Shown: positions 48,283 to 56,652 of the stretch, one piece after another
Numbering within the stretch: position 1 is the first letter of the stretch
Layout of the letters: the number at the start of each line of letters is the position of its first letter
Source of the DNA: Achromobacter spanius
GTDB taxonomy: Bacteria > Pseudomonadota > Gammaproteobacteria > Burkholderiales > Burkholderiaceae_B
Reading direction: 5' to 3'
DNA: 64,000 nt
Assembly (NCBI RefSeq): GCF_003994415.1
Contig: NZ_CP034689.1
Span: 5,146,001-5,210,000 of the forward strand
Notes under the pieces: generated by a model
What the model saw: only the letters and a program-made list of their open reading frames with translations
The model's database searches: none
Told to the model about the DNA's origin: nothing
Made by a program: the position numbers and the translations under genes

Positions 48283-50551
48283 CGACCACAGTCATCGCGG
48301 TCATGTTGACGATGCGGCGCACGGTCGAGCTGGAGGTCAGGATATGCACCGGCGCATTGCAGCCCAACAGGAACGGGCCGACCGCCACGTTGCCGCCCGC
48401 CGCCGTCTTGAGCAGGTTGTAGGCAATGTTGCCCGAGTCCACGTTCGGGCACACCAGCAGATTGGCTTCGCCCTTCAGGGTGGACGACGGCAGGATGCGC
48501 ATGCGCAGCGCTTCGTCCAGTGCGCAGTCACCGTGCATTTCGCCGTCGATTTCCAGTTCGGGTTCTTTCTCGCGCACGATTTCCAACGCGCGGCGCATCT
48601 TGGCGCCGGACGCCGAGCTGCCGGAACCAAAGTTCGAACGCGACAGCAGCGCCACCTTTGGCGCCAGATACATGCGGCGCATTTCGTTGGCGGCGGAAAT
48701 GGTGAATTCAGCGATCTGTTCGGCCGTGGGTTCATCGTTGACATGCGTGTCCACCAACACCACCGTGCGCTCGTTGAGCAGCAGGATGTTCATGGCGGCA
48801 TACACGTTGTGGCCCGGGCGGCGGCCGATCACTTCATCCACGAAACGCAGGTGGTCGTGATACGCCCCCACCGACCCGCAGACCATGCCGTCGGCGTCGC
48901 CCAGGTGCACCATCATCGCGCCAATCAAGGTCATGCGGCGGCGCATTTCCACGCGCGCCATTTCCTTGGTGATGCCACGGCGGCACATGCGTTCCCAGTA
49001 GGTGGTCCAGTACTGATGGAAGCGTTCGTCGTATTCCGGGTTGGTCACTTCAACGTCTTCACCCAGGCGCAGGCGCAGGCCCAATTTTTCGATGCGGGTC
49101 AGCAGCACCGACGGGCGGCCCACCAGAATGGGGCGCGCCAGGCCTTCGTCAACCACCACCTGCACCGCGCGCAGCACGCGTTCGTCTTCGCCTTCCGCGA
49201 ACACGATGCGGGCGGGGCCGCCTTCACGCACGATGCGTTTGGCGGCCGAGAACAGCGGCTTCATGAACGCGCCAGAGTGGTAGACGAATTGCTGCAACTG
49301 CGCTTCGTAGGCTTCCATATCGGCCAGCGGGCGCGTGGCCACGCCGCCGTCCATGGCGGCCTTGGCCACGGCCGGCGCAATGCGCACGATCAGGCGCGGG
49401 TCAAACGGCTTGGGGATCAGGTATTCGGGGCCAAACGAGATGTCGAACGTGCCATAGGCGGCCGCCACAACTTCGTTCTGTTCTTCCTGCGCCAACTGGG
49501 CAATGGCATAGACCGCCGCCATTTCCATTTCGCGCGTGATGGTGGTGGCGCCCACGTCCAGCGCACCCCGGAAGATGTACGGGAAGCACAGGACGTTGTT
49601 GACCTGGTTCGGGTAGTCGGACCGGCCGGTGGCCATGACCACGTCGTCGCGTACCGAATGCGCCAGTTCCGGCAGGATTTCCGGCGTGGGGTTGGCCAGC
49701 GCCAGGATCAGCGGGCGCGGCCCCATGGTGGCAACCATTTCCGGCTTGAGCACGCCGCCCGCCGACAGGCCCAGGAACACGTCGGCGTTCTGGATCACCT
49801 CGGCCAGCTTGCGGGCATCCGTCTTTTGCGCAAAGCGCGCCTTGTCCGGGTCCATCAGCTCGGTACGGCCTTCGTAGACCACGCCTTCGATGTCGGTGAC
49901 CCAGATGTTTTCCAGCGGCAAGCCCAGGTCCACCATCAGGTCCAGGCAGGCCAGGGCGGCAGCGCCGGCGCCAGAGGTCACCACCTTGACCGTCTTGATG
50001 TCCTTGCCCACGACCTTCAGGCCGTTGATGAACGCCGCCGACACCGTGATGGCCGTGCCATGCTGGTCGTCGTGGAAGACCGGAATCTTCATGCGTTCAC
50101 GCAGCTTGCGTTCCACGGTGAAGCATTCCGGCGCCTTGATGTCTTCCAGGTTGATGCCGCCGAAGGTGGCTTCAAGACCCGCGATGATTTCCACCAGCTT
50201 GTCGGGGTCGGTTTCGTTGATTTCGATGTCGAAGACATCCAGGCCGGCAAACTTCTTGAACAGCACCGCCTTGCCTTCCATGACCGGCTTGGAGGCCAGC
50301 GCGCCGATATTGCCCAGGCCCAGCACCGCCGTGCCGTTGGTGATCACGCCCACCAGGTTGCCGCGCGCGGTGTAGCGGAACACATTGGCCGGGTCGGCCA
50401 CGATTTCCTCACAGGCAGCCGCCACGCCCGGCGAATAGGCCAACGCCAGATCGCGCTGGTTGGTCAGTTGCTTGGTCGGCGTGACCGAGATTTTGCCGGG
50501 GCGGCCGGCCTCGTGATATTCAAGGGCGGCTTTGCGAAGGTTGGCATCCAT
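48263..50551 (-). CDS. maeB: NADP-dependent malic enzyme with phosphotransacetylase-like domain (MaeB)
   Basis: A 762-residue two-domain protein. Residues 1 to about 425 are malic enzyme (Y-S-P-G-V-A-A-A, G-T-A-V-L-G-L-G-N-I-G, F-H-D-D-Q-H-G-T-A, G-A-G-A-A-A for NADP binding). Residues 430-762 resemble phosphate acetyltransferase (R-I-V-F-A-E-G-E-D-E-R-V-L-R-A, R-S-N-F-G-S-G). In MaeB the second domain is thought to regulate rather than catalyse, responding to acetyl-CoA. It converts malate to pyruvate and NADPH. The start at 50551 is standard (M-D-A-N-L-R-K-A-A-L-E-Y-H). Confidence 0.94.
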   Translation of the reverse strand: MDANLRKAALEYHEAGRPGKISVTPTKQLTNQRDLALAYSPGVAAACEEIVADPANVFRYTARGNLVGVITNGTAVLGLGNIGALASKPVMEGKAVLFKKFAGLDVFDIEINETDPDKLVEIIAGLEATFGGINLEDIKAPECFTVERKLRERMKIPVFHDDQHGTAITVSAAFINGLKVVGKDIKTVKVVTSGAGAAALACLDLMVDLGLPLENIWVTDIEGVVYEGRTELMDPDKARFAQKTDARKLAEVIQNADVFLGLSAGGVLKPEMVATMGPRPLILALANPTPEILPELAHSVRDDVVMATGRSDYPNQVNNVLCFPYIFRGALDVGATTITREMEMAAVYAIAQLAQEEQNEVVAAAYGTFDISFGPEYLIPKPFDPRLIVRIAPAVAKAAMDGGVATRPLADMEAYEAQLQQFVYHSGAFMKPLFSAAKRIVREGGPARIVFAEGEDERVLRAVQVVVDEGLARPILVGRPSVLLTRIEKLGLRLRLGEDVEVTNPEYDERFHQYWTTYWERMCRRGITKEMARVEMRRRMTLIGAMMVHLGDADGMVCGSVGAYHDHLRFVDEVIGRRPGHNVYAAMNILLLNERTVVLVDTHVNDEPTAEQIAEFTISAANEMRRMYLAPKVALLSRSNFGSGSSASGAKMRRALEIVREKEPELEIDGEMHGDCALDEALRMRILPSSTLKGEANLLVCPNVDSGNIAYNLLKTAAGGNVAVGPFLLGCNAPVHILTSSSTVRRIVNMTAMTVVDVNTPR

Positions 50552-50685
50552 ATGGGCGGCTACAGGCTGGTAAGTGAAACAGAGGGAGGAATTCTATTCC
50601 CATGACGGCCGTCTGGGTATGCCCACGCGACCTCGCCTCTTGGGGCAGGGCAAGCGGCGGAATCTTACATTAAGCTGAACGACAT

Positions 50686-51636
50686 TCAGCTTGCGTTGGG
50701 CAGGAATAGGGGAAAACGACCATGGGGGTCGAATAGCGTCTTGACCCGGTCGTCGAGCCGGAACGTGGCGAGTCCGGGCGTTTGGGGTTCCGGTGACGGG
50801 AGGTAAGGCGCCGCGGGCTCCTGGCCCGGGTCCAGATCCGAATCCAGACTTGGCTCCATGGCGGCCGGCGCATCAGTCAGCGTCACGCCCTGCACCCATG
50901 CCAGCGTGCCGCCGTGGCCCAACAGCAGATGAGCCAGGTTCACGGTGGCCGGGGCATCGGGCTTCAACGCGTCCAGCCGGTAGCGGCCCAGCCAGTGGTC
51001 GCCGTCCCGCGTGGCGAAGGCGTCGCCGCCCGAGGCCAATTTGAATAGTGCGGGCACCAGGCTTTGCACGGTGGCCGAGCGCAACGGCTGGACATCGGCC
51101 TCGCCAAACGGCCCCAAGGTTTCTTCAACCCCGTCGGCCAACATGACATCCACCGTCAGCAAACCCGAGGCCGCACAGCGGCCCGCGCGCCAGGGTGCTG
51201 GCGCGGCCAGCCATTCCGCCAGGGTCATGGCGTCCGGCAAGCCCGCGAACTGCCGCAAGCCGGCCTGGACCAGCGCCGCCATGGGCACGCCTGGCTGCGC
51301 CCGCCAACGCGGGATGTCGCCGGGCTGGTCCACCAGGCGGGCCAGCCCGGCCAGCCGCGACGGATCAATCCGCAGGCGCGGGCTGCCGGACGGCGCATAC
51401 GGCCCCGTCGCCCCCTCCAGCGCCATCACGACGCCGTACTCGGCGCACAGCGTGCGCGCATGGGCCACGTCGGCATCGCGCGTGGGCGTCAGGATGGCCT
51501 GCGCACCGCCCGGGCCGTTCTCGCCCAAATCATTGACCTGCCCCTGGCACAGCAGCTTCAAGCGCTGCATGAATGCGGCCCACGGCGTTTGCGCGGGCCG
51601 CCTACCTAGCAGGAAAGCGCGCCGGGATGGCTGCAT
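50686..51636 (-). CDS. GlcE-like FAD-binding-family protein
   Basis: A 316-residue protein resembling the GlcE (glycolate oxidase FAD subunit) part of the vanillyl-alcohol-oxidase family. The C-terminal R-V-K-T-L-F-D-P-H-G-R-F-P is the tell-tale end motif, and G-G-D-A-F-A-T-R-D-G-D-H-W lies in the middle. The N-terminal FAD-binding region (about residues 55-170) lacks an obvious standard G-x-G-T-x motif, so FAD binding is uncertain. The ATG at 51636 starts MQPSRRAFLLGRRP, a twin-arginine-like stretch. It is divergent from the aminotransferase at 51681. No glcD or glcF is nearby. Confidence 0.65.
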   Translation of the reverse strand: MQPSRRAFLLGRRPAQTPWAAFMQRLKLLCQGQVNDLGENGPGGAQAILTPTRDADVAHARTLCAEYGVVMALEGATGPYAPSGSPRLRIDPSRLAGLARLVDQPGDIPRWRAQPGVPMAALVQAGLRQFAGLPDAMTLAEWLAAPAPWRAGRCAASGLLTVDVMLADGVEETLGPFGEADVQPLRSATVQSLVPALFKLASGGDAFATRDGDHWLGRYRLDALKPDAPATVNLAHLLLGHGGTLAWVQGVTLTDAPAAMEPSLDSDLDPGQEPAAPYLPSPEPQTPGLATFRLDDRVKTLFDPHGRFPLFLPNAS

Positions 51637-51680
51637 GACTACAATTCCTTTTTGCTTCAAAGACGCTATTCGAGAATCCA

Positions 51681-52841
51681 ATGCCCCGCCTTGCTGCTCG
51701 CACCCATGACTTTCTGACCTTCCAGGTAATGGAACTTTTCAAGCAGGCGCAGGCGCTCCAGGCGGCGGGCAAGGACATTATCAGCCTGGGCATTGGCGAA
51801 CCGGACTTTACCGCGCCGCCCCAGGTGGTGGAAGCGCTGGACCGCGCCGCCCGCGCCGGCCTTAGCGGCTATGGCCCGGCCGCCGGCCTGATGCCGCTGC
51901 GAGCCGCCATTGCGCAGTTCTACCACGACCAGTTCGGCGCCAAGATCAATCCGGCGCGCGTGATTGTCACGGCGGGCGCGTCGGGCGCGCTCACGCTGGC
52001 CTGCGCGGCGCTGGTCAATCCAGGTGGCGAAGTCCTGATGCCGGACCCGTCCTACCCCGCCAACAGCAACTTCGTGCTGGCGGCGGGCGGCGTGCCGCGC
52101 TTGATCCCGAGTTCGGCCGCGAAGCGGTTCCAGCTTTCGGCGGACGACGTGGCCCGCCACTGGACGCCCGCCACCCAAGGCGTGCTGGTGGCGTCCCCGA
52201 GCAACCCCACCGGCACCTCCATCGCCCATGCCGAACTGGCGGAACTGTTGGCGCAGGTGCGCGCGCGCGACGGCTTTGCCATCGTCGATGAAATCTACCT
52301 CGGCCTGTCCTATGAAGGCCAGCCGAAGTCGGCATTGACGCTGGACGATGACATCATCGTCATCAACAGTTTTTCGAAGTACTTCCATATGACAGGCTGG
52401 CGGCTGGGCTGGATGATCGTGCCCGAAGACATGGTGGCGCCGGTCGAGAAAATTGCCGCCAGCCTGGCGATCTGCGCGCCCACCCTGGCCCAGCACGCCG
52501 CGCTGGCCTGCTTCACCGAGCAGGCGATGAAAACCTTCGAGCACCGCCGCGAAGCATTCAAGCAGCGCCGCGACTACCTGTTGCCTGAGTTCGAGCGTCT
52601 GGGCATCCATGTACCGGTCAAGCCAGACGGCGCGTTCTATATCTACGCCGATATCAGCAACCTGGGCATGGACAGCGTCACGTTCTCGCAACGCCTGCTG
52701 CGGGAAGCCGGGGTTGCCGCCGTGCCGGGGCTGGACTTCGGGCCGGCCCATGGCGGCCACACCATGCGTTTTTCCTACGCCACCGGCCTGGACCGGCTGG
52801 AAGAGGCCGTGGCCCGCATCGGCCAACTGCTGCAGCGCTGA
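51681..52841 (+). CDS. PLP-dependent class I/II aminotransferase
   Basis: A 386-residue fold-type I aminotransferase. The Schiff-base lysine is K233 in N-S-F-S-K-Y-F-H-M-T-G-W-R-L-G-W. The aspartate-ring pocket S-P-S-N-P-T-G, Y-P-A-N-S-N-F and the C-terminal M-R-F-S-Y-A substrate Arg are present. It resembles the alanine/aspartate or methionine aminotransferase group; the substrate is not settled by sequence. It is transcribed toward the lytic transglycosylase gene, with a hairpin between. Confidence 0.92.
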   Translation: MPRLAARTHDFLTFQVMELFKQAQALQAAGKDIISLGIGEPDFTAPPQVVEALDRAARAGLSGYGPAAGLMPLRAAIAQFYHDQFGAKINPARVIVTAGASGALTLACAALVNPGGEVLMPDPSYPANSNFVLAAGGVPRLIPSSAAKRFQLSADDVARHWTPATQGVLVASPSNPTGTSIAHAELAELLAQVRARDGFAIVDEIYLGLSYEGQPKSALTLDDDIIVINSFSKYFHMTGWRLGWMIVPEDMVAPVEKIAASLAICAPTLAQHAALACFTEQAMKTFEHRREAFKQRRDYLLPEFERLGIHVPVKPDGAFYIYADISNLGMDSVTFSQRLLREAGVAAVPGLDFGPAHGGHTMRFSYATGLDRLEEAVARIGQLLQR

Positions 52842-52844
52842 ACC

Positions 52845-52875
52845 AAAAAAAACGCGCTTCATGAAGAAGCGCGTT
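52845..52875 (-). terminator. Intrinsic terminator for the lytic transglycosylase gene
   Basis: AACGCGCTTC-ATGAA-GAAGCGCGTT (52851-52875) is a perfect 10-bp stem. On the minus strand it is followed by an eight-base T-run (52845-52852, A on plus), a strong intrinsic terminator for the gene at 52903. Confidence 0.85.
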
Positions 52876-52902
52876 GTGTGCCGGTGGGCACGCCGGGCGG
52901 GA

Positions 52903-53721
52903 TCAGTCCCGCGCCAGCGCAATGCCCGAGGCCAGCGCCAGGCGCCGGCGTTCTGCCTGTACCTTGGCGCCGTAGCCGTTGTCGTTCGGCCCGGTCGCGC
53001 CCACATAGCAGGCCAAGCCGGCGTCGACCGAACCACGTCGGTTGATGCAGTCGCGCAGAATCGTGGCGCCCACGCCAATATTGGCGGCGGGGTCCAGCGG
53101 GTTCTTGCCCACGGCGTCGAACTTCTCCTGGTGCACGCTGGTCATGACCTGCATCAGGCCCTGCGCGCCCACGTGGCTTTCGGCCAGGGGGTTGTAGCGG
53201 GACTCGATGGCGATGACGGCCAGCACCAACAGCGGGTCAAGCTGCTTTTCGCGGCTGACCTTGTACACGGTGTTCAACAGCGGGCCGGTGGCGTCATAGG
53301 CCACCTTGTATTTGCGCGATATATAGTTGCGCAAAGCCTCTGCCTGGGGGCCCGTGGCCGACAAGGCGGACTTTTTCGGCGCCGGCGGCGCGACGCGCGC
53401 AGGCCCCAGCATGCCGGTGGCATTGCTGGCGGGAGCGGTTGGTACGGCCATGGCAATTGCCGACGCAGTGTCGGAACCCAGTTCGGAACCGGCATCGGAA
53501 TCGGTGCCGGTTTGCATGGATGAAGGCGCTAGGGCGGTCAACAAGGCTTTGTGCACTTGCAATGCCTGGTCGCGCAAACCGGGCAGGGCAAATCCCATGC
53601 TTACCGTCACAATCACTGCGATGCCCAGATAGACTGAACAGATTCGCAAGCACTCGGCAAGATACTGGTGCACTCCTTGGGCCATATTCCTGAACAGGCT
53701 GGCCACTGACGCATCGGGCAT
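52903..53721 (-). CDS. Lytic transglycosylase, SLT type
   Basis: A 272-residue protein with an N-terminal membrane anchor (L-R-I-C-S-V-Y-L-G-I-A-V-I-V-T-V-S-M-G) and an Ala/Pro/Ser-rich linker to about residue 130. The C-terminal SLT domain has the catalytic Glu in A-I-E-S-R-Y-N-P, then G-A-Q-G-L-M-Q-V-M and N-I-G-V-G-A. It cleaves peptidoglycan glycan strands. The ATG at 53721 has an AGGAGG site upstream. It is divergent from ubiD, with 32 bases between start codons. Confidence 0.9.
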   Translation of the reverse strand: MPDASVASLFRNMAQGVHQYLAECLRICSVYLGIAVIVTVSMGFALPGLRDQALQVHKALLTALAPSSMQTGTDSDAGSELGSDTASAIAMAVPTAPASNATGMLGPARVAPPAPKKSALSATGPQAEALRNYISRKYKVAYDATGPLLNTVYKVSREKQLDPLLVLAVIAIESRYNPLAESHVGAQGLMQVMTSVHQEKFDAVGKNPLDPAANIGVGATILRDCINRRGSVDAGLACYVGATGPNDNGYGAKVQAERRRLALASGIALARD

Positions 53722-53753
53722 GAAAACCTCCTGCGTGGAAAAAGAGGGAGTCA

Positions 53754-55349
53754 ATGTTAACCTCTCTTTCGACCTCAAATGTAACCAAATCGCTGGGATC
53801 TGTAGTGAAATACCGCGACCTTAGAGACTTCCTCGCCCAACTCGAACGCATGGGCGAGCTCAAACGCATTGCCGCGCCCGTGTCCACGCGCCTGGAAATG
53901 ACCGAAATTTCCGACCGCGTGCTGCGTGCCGAAGGCCCCGCCCTGCTGTTTGAAAAAACCCAGCACGACGGCCAGCCGGCGCAGATGCCGGTGCTGACCA
54001 ACCTGTTCGGCACCCCGTCCCGCGTGGCGCGTGGCATGGGCGCCGACAGCGTCAGCGCGCTGCGCGATATCGGCGAACTGCTGGCCTCGCTGCGCGAACC
54101 CGAGGCGCCCAAGGGGCTGCGCGACGCGCTGGCCAAGGTGTCGATGCTGAAGGCCGCGCTGTGGGACATGAGCCCCAAGAACGTGAAGAGCCCGGCGTGC
54201 CAGGAAGTGGTCTGGGAAGGCAAGGATGTGGACCTGACCCGCCTGCCTATCCAGACCTGCTGGCCCGGCGACGTGGCGCCGCTGCTGACCTGGGGGCTGG
54301 TGATCACACGCGGGCCGAACGCCAAGCGGCAGAACCTGGGCATCTACCGCCAGCAGCTGCTGGGGCCGAACAAGCTGATCATGCGCTGGTTGTCGCATCG
54401 CGGCGGCGCGCTGGATTTTCGCGACCACGCCCTGGCCAACCCCGGCACGCCCTTCCCCATTGCCGTGGCGCTGGGCGCCGACCCGGCCACCACCTTGGGC
54501 GCCGTCACCCCCGTGCCCGACAGCCTGTCCGAATACCAGTTTGCCGGCCTGCTGCGCGGTTCGCGCACCGAAGTCGCGCAGGCCTTGGGCAGCAACCTGT
54601 CGGTGCCGGCCTGGGCCGAGATCGTGCTGGAAGGGCATCTGCTGCCGTCCACCGACCCGCGCGCCATCAAGCCCGTGGTGCCCGAAGGCGTCAACCCGCC
54701 GCCCAACAGCGACTATGAAATGGCGCTGGAAGGCCCCTATGGCGACCACACCGGTTACTACAACGAGCAGGACTGGTTTCCCGTGTTCACGGTCGAACGG
54801 ATCACGATGCGGCGCAACCCCATCTATCACTCCACCTACACCGGCAAACCGCCCGACGAGCCCGCCGTGCTGGGCGTTGCGCTGAACGAAGTCTTCGTGC
54901 CGCTCCTGCGGCGCCAACTGCCGGAGATCGTCGACTTCTATCTTCCCCCCGAAGGCTGCAGTTACCGGCTGGCCGTGGTGTCGATCCGCAAGCAGTACGC
55001 CGGCCACGCCAAGCGCGTCATGTTCGGCCTGTGGAGCATTCTGCGCCAGTTCATGTACACCAAGTTCATCGTGGTGGTGGATGAAGACATCAACCCGCGC
55101 GACTGGAAAGAAGTGGTGTGGGCCATGACGACCCGCATGGACCCTGTGCGCGACACGCTGCTGGTGGAAAACACGCCTATCGACTACCTGGACTTTGCGT
55201 CGCCGGTGTCCGGGCTGGGCGGCAAGATGGGGCTGGACGCCACCAACAAATGGCCCGGCGAAACCCAGCGCGAATGGGGCACGCCCATCACCATGGATGC
55301 CGACGTCAAGAAACGCGTTGACGATATCTGGGGCCAGTTGGGCCTGTAG
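53754..55349 (+). CDS. ubiD: UbiD-family prenylated-flavin decarboxylase
   Basis: A 531-residue enzyme of ubiquinone synthesis, decarboxylating 3-polyprenyl-4-hydroxybenzoate with prenyl-FMN made by UbiX. Family motifs are Y-R-D-L-R-D-F-L at the N-terminus, N-L-G-I-Y-R-Q-Q, H-R-G-G-A-L-D-F-R and the catalytic E-x-x-x-R-x-x-E-type region near residues 285-315, ending K-W-P-G-E-T-Q-R-E-W-G. The ATG at 53754 has a GAGGGAG site; the E. coli protein begins nearer the GTG at 53805, so either start is possible. Confidence 0.93.
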   Translation: MLTSLSTSNVTKSLGSVVKYRDLRDFLAQLERMGELKRIAAPVSTRLEMTEISDRVLRAEGPALLFEKTQHDGQPAQMPVLTNLFGTPSRVARGMGADSVSALRDIGELLASLREPEAPKGLRDALAKVSMLKAALWDMSPKNVKSPACQEVVWEGKDVDLTRLPIQTCWPGDVAPLLTWGLVITRGPNAKRQNLGIYRQQLLGPNKLIMRWLSHRGGALDFRDHALANPGTPFPIAVALGADPATTLGAVTPVPDSLSEYQFAGLLRGSRTEVAQALGSNLSVPAWAEIVLEGHLLPSTDPRAIKPVVPEGVNPPPNSDYEMALEGPYGDHTGYYNEQDWFPVFTVERITMRRNPIYHSTYTGKPPDEPAVLGVALNEVFVPLLRRQLPEIVDFYLPPEGCSYRLAVVSIRKQYAGHAKRVMFGLWSILRQFMYTKFIVVVDEDINPRDWKEVVWAMTTRMDPVRDTLLVENTPIDYLDFASPVSGLGGKMGLDATNKWPGETQREWGTPITMDADVKKRVDDIWGQLGL

Positions 55350-55375
55350 CCACACCCGGCAACCGCACCCCGTAA

Positions 55376-55409
55376 AAAAACCCGCCGTTGTATCCAACGG
55401 CGGGTTTTT
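55376..55409. terminator. Bidirectional intrinsic terminator after ubiD
   Basis: CCCGCCGTTG-TATC-CAACGGCGGG (55381-55404) is a 10-bp stem flanked by AAAAA on the left and TTTTT on the right. It can terminate both ubiD and the minus-strand gene ending at 55431. Confidence 0.92.
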
Positions 55410-55430
55410 ACTTGGGCGCAACGCAGGACG

Positions 55431-55781
55431 CTACTGATCGTCCTCTCGAGAACTGCGCCACATCTTGAACAATTGCCAGCCGACCAGCGCACCGCCCGCA
55501 ACCTTCAACAGCTTGGAGCGCTTGCCGCCCCGCATCAGCAGTGTCGACAAGGACGAACTGACCAACGGATAACGGCGCGCCAAGGTAATGGCCTGCATGA
55601 CCCAGCGCGATGCGCCGCCCGAGGCCAGTCGGGGCAGTAGCCCCCGGATGATCGAGGCGGGCTCCAGCTTTTGGCCGGTCGTGACGATGTCGTGCACCAG
55701 CGATTCGCGTTCGATCGCCGCGCGGGCGCGCAGCAATTCGATACGCACCGCGCGATCCACGACGGGAGACCTTTTCGACAT
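55431..55781 (-). CDS. YqjK-like hypothetical protein
   Basis: A 116-residue basic protein. The first 45 residues are an Arg/Glu helix (R-A-V-R-I-E-L-L-R-A-R-A-A-I-E-R-E-S-L). A middle stretch follows with P-R-L-A-S-G-G-A-S-R-W-V-M, and a weakly hydrophobic tail (L-K-V-A-G-G-A-L-V-G-W-Q-L-F-K-M-W). The position after yqjD- and yqjE-like genes is that of yqjK in E. coli. Sequence resemblance alone is modest. It may be a membrane-associated partner of the other two. Confidence 0.7.
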   Translation of the reverse strand: MSKRSPVVDRAVRIELLRARAAIERESLVHDIVTTGQKLEPASIIRGLLPRLASGGASRWVMQAITLARRYPLVSSSLSTLLMRGGKRSKLLKVAGGALVGWQLFKMWRSSREDDQ

Positions 55782-55784
55782 GGT

Positions 55785-56198
55785 TCAGCCCTCCTCGCGC
55801 CGACGCGCCGGGGGATCGTCGTCTTGAGCATCGCGCACCCGCTCCAGCAGTTCCGCATCGCGGCTCAGCTCTTCCAGGGTGGCCGCGAACGGTGGTGCGC
55901 CATTGACCAAACCATGCCGCACCATCAGCAGCAGCACAATGCCGGCGATTCCGTAAAACGCCGCCAACAAGCCCAAGGCCATGTAGCGGTCTTCGGTGGG
56001 CCAGAACAGCACCGCCACCGTCACCGTGAACACCAGCACCGCAAGCGTCAAAAAGAGCAACGCCGCGAATGCCATGCCCAGCAGTTTGAGCAGGCGCGCC
56101 TTTTCATCGGCGGCTTCCAGTGCCAGCAGCTCCAAGCGCGTTCGAAACAGCCCGACCAGGCTGGACGCAACGCCGAAAACAGATTTTCGTAGACCCAT
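55785..56198 (-). CDS. YqjE-like phage-holin-superfamily membrane protein
   Basis: A 137-residue protein with two central hydrophobic helices (M-A-F-A-A-L-L-F-L-T-L-A-V-L-V-F-T-V-T-V and M-A-L-G-L-L-A-A-F-Y-G-I-A-G-I-V-L-L-L-M). The N-terminal S-L-V-G-L-F-R-T-R-L-E-L-L-A-L-E motif is typical of the YqjE/holin-superfamily III group. The C-terminal tail is charged. It is membrane-embedded; no lysis function is implied. It follows the DUF883 gene, with a strong hairpin before its start. Confidence 0.85.
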   Translation of the reverse strand: MGLRKSVFGVASSLVGLFRTRLELLALEAADEKARLLKLLGMAFAALLFLTLAVLVFTVTVAVLFWPTEDRYMALGLLAAFYGIAGIVLLLMVRHGLVNGAPPFAATLEELSRDAELLERVRDAQDDDPPARRREEG

Positions 56199-56209
56199 GG
56201 CGTCTGGAA

Positions 56210-56241
56210 CGTCAAAGGCGGGCGTGTGCCCGCCTTTGACG
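56210..56241. other. 14-bp perfect hairpin between the yqjD- and yqjE-like genes
   Basis: CGTCAAAGGCGGGC-GTGT-GCCCGCCTTTGACG is a perfect 14-bp stem with a 4-base loop. It lies between the DUF883 stop and the yqjE-like start, 12 bases upstream of the latter. There is no T-run. It probably controls relative expression by stabilising the upstream message or hiding the next ribosome site. Confidence 0.75.
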
Positions 56242-56250
56242 CTCTAGCCC

Positions 56251-56568
56251 TTAACGGCGGCTGATCAGCAAGCCGAGCAGCAGGCCGGTCACGCCTGCGA
56301 CACCGATGGCTTGCCAGGGATTGTCGTGCACATAGTCGTCAGTGGCGCGTGCGGCTTTGCGGCCACGCTCCAACACGGCGTCTTGGGCTTCGTAGAGGGC
56401 TTCACGCGTGCGCTTGAGCGAGGTCATGGCGCGTTCACGCAGTTCGTTGGCCTTGTCGCCCGTGGTGCCGGCTGCTTCGCGCAGCAGGTTTTCGGCGTCG
56501 TTAAGGCTGGTCTTGACACTGTCGATGAGTTTTTCTTTTGCGACTTCTTCGGATTTTCTCGTGGCCAT
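56251..56568 (-). CDS. DUF883 (YqjD/ElaB-like) membrane-anchored protein
   Basis: A 105-residue protein: a long amphipathic helix (K-L-I-D-S-V-K-T-S-L-N-D-A-E-N-L-L-R-E-A) followed by D-N-P-W-Q-A-I-G-V-A-G-V-T-G-L-L-L-G-L-L-I-S-R-R, the C-terminal tail anchor that defines DUF883. E. coli YqjD and ElaB bind ribosomes at the membrane in stationary phase. It heads the three-gene yqj-like operon. An 8-bp hairpin (56617-56635, GCCTTGCC/GGCAAGGC) lies upstream. Confidence 0.9.
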   Translation of the reverse strand: MATRKSEEVAKEKLIDSVKTSLNDAENLLREAAGTTGDKANELRERAMTSLKRTREALYEAQDAVLERGRKAARATDDYVHDNPWQAIGVAGVTGLLLGLLISRR

Positions 56569-56652
56569 TTTATTGAGCTCCTGTTGTGTGTCTATGACGA
56601 AAACATCATACCAGCCGCCTTGCCCGCGGCAAGGCGTGCTTGATACCGTGTG

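Noticed and set aside
48344..50605. A 753-codon open frame antisense to maeB
   Set aside because: The opposite strand encodes a complete malic enzyme; the frame has no family resemblance and shadow-type composition.
53775..55421. A 548-codon open frame antisense to ubiD
   Set aside because: A shadow of ubiD; it also runs through the terminator at 55376-55409.
55785..56198. A prophage lysis cassette suggested by the holin-superfamily protein
   Set aside because: It is part of a yqjD/yqjE-like chromosomal operon; no phage genes are around, and the nearby transglycosylase is a normal cell-wall enzyme.
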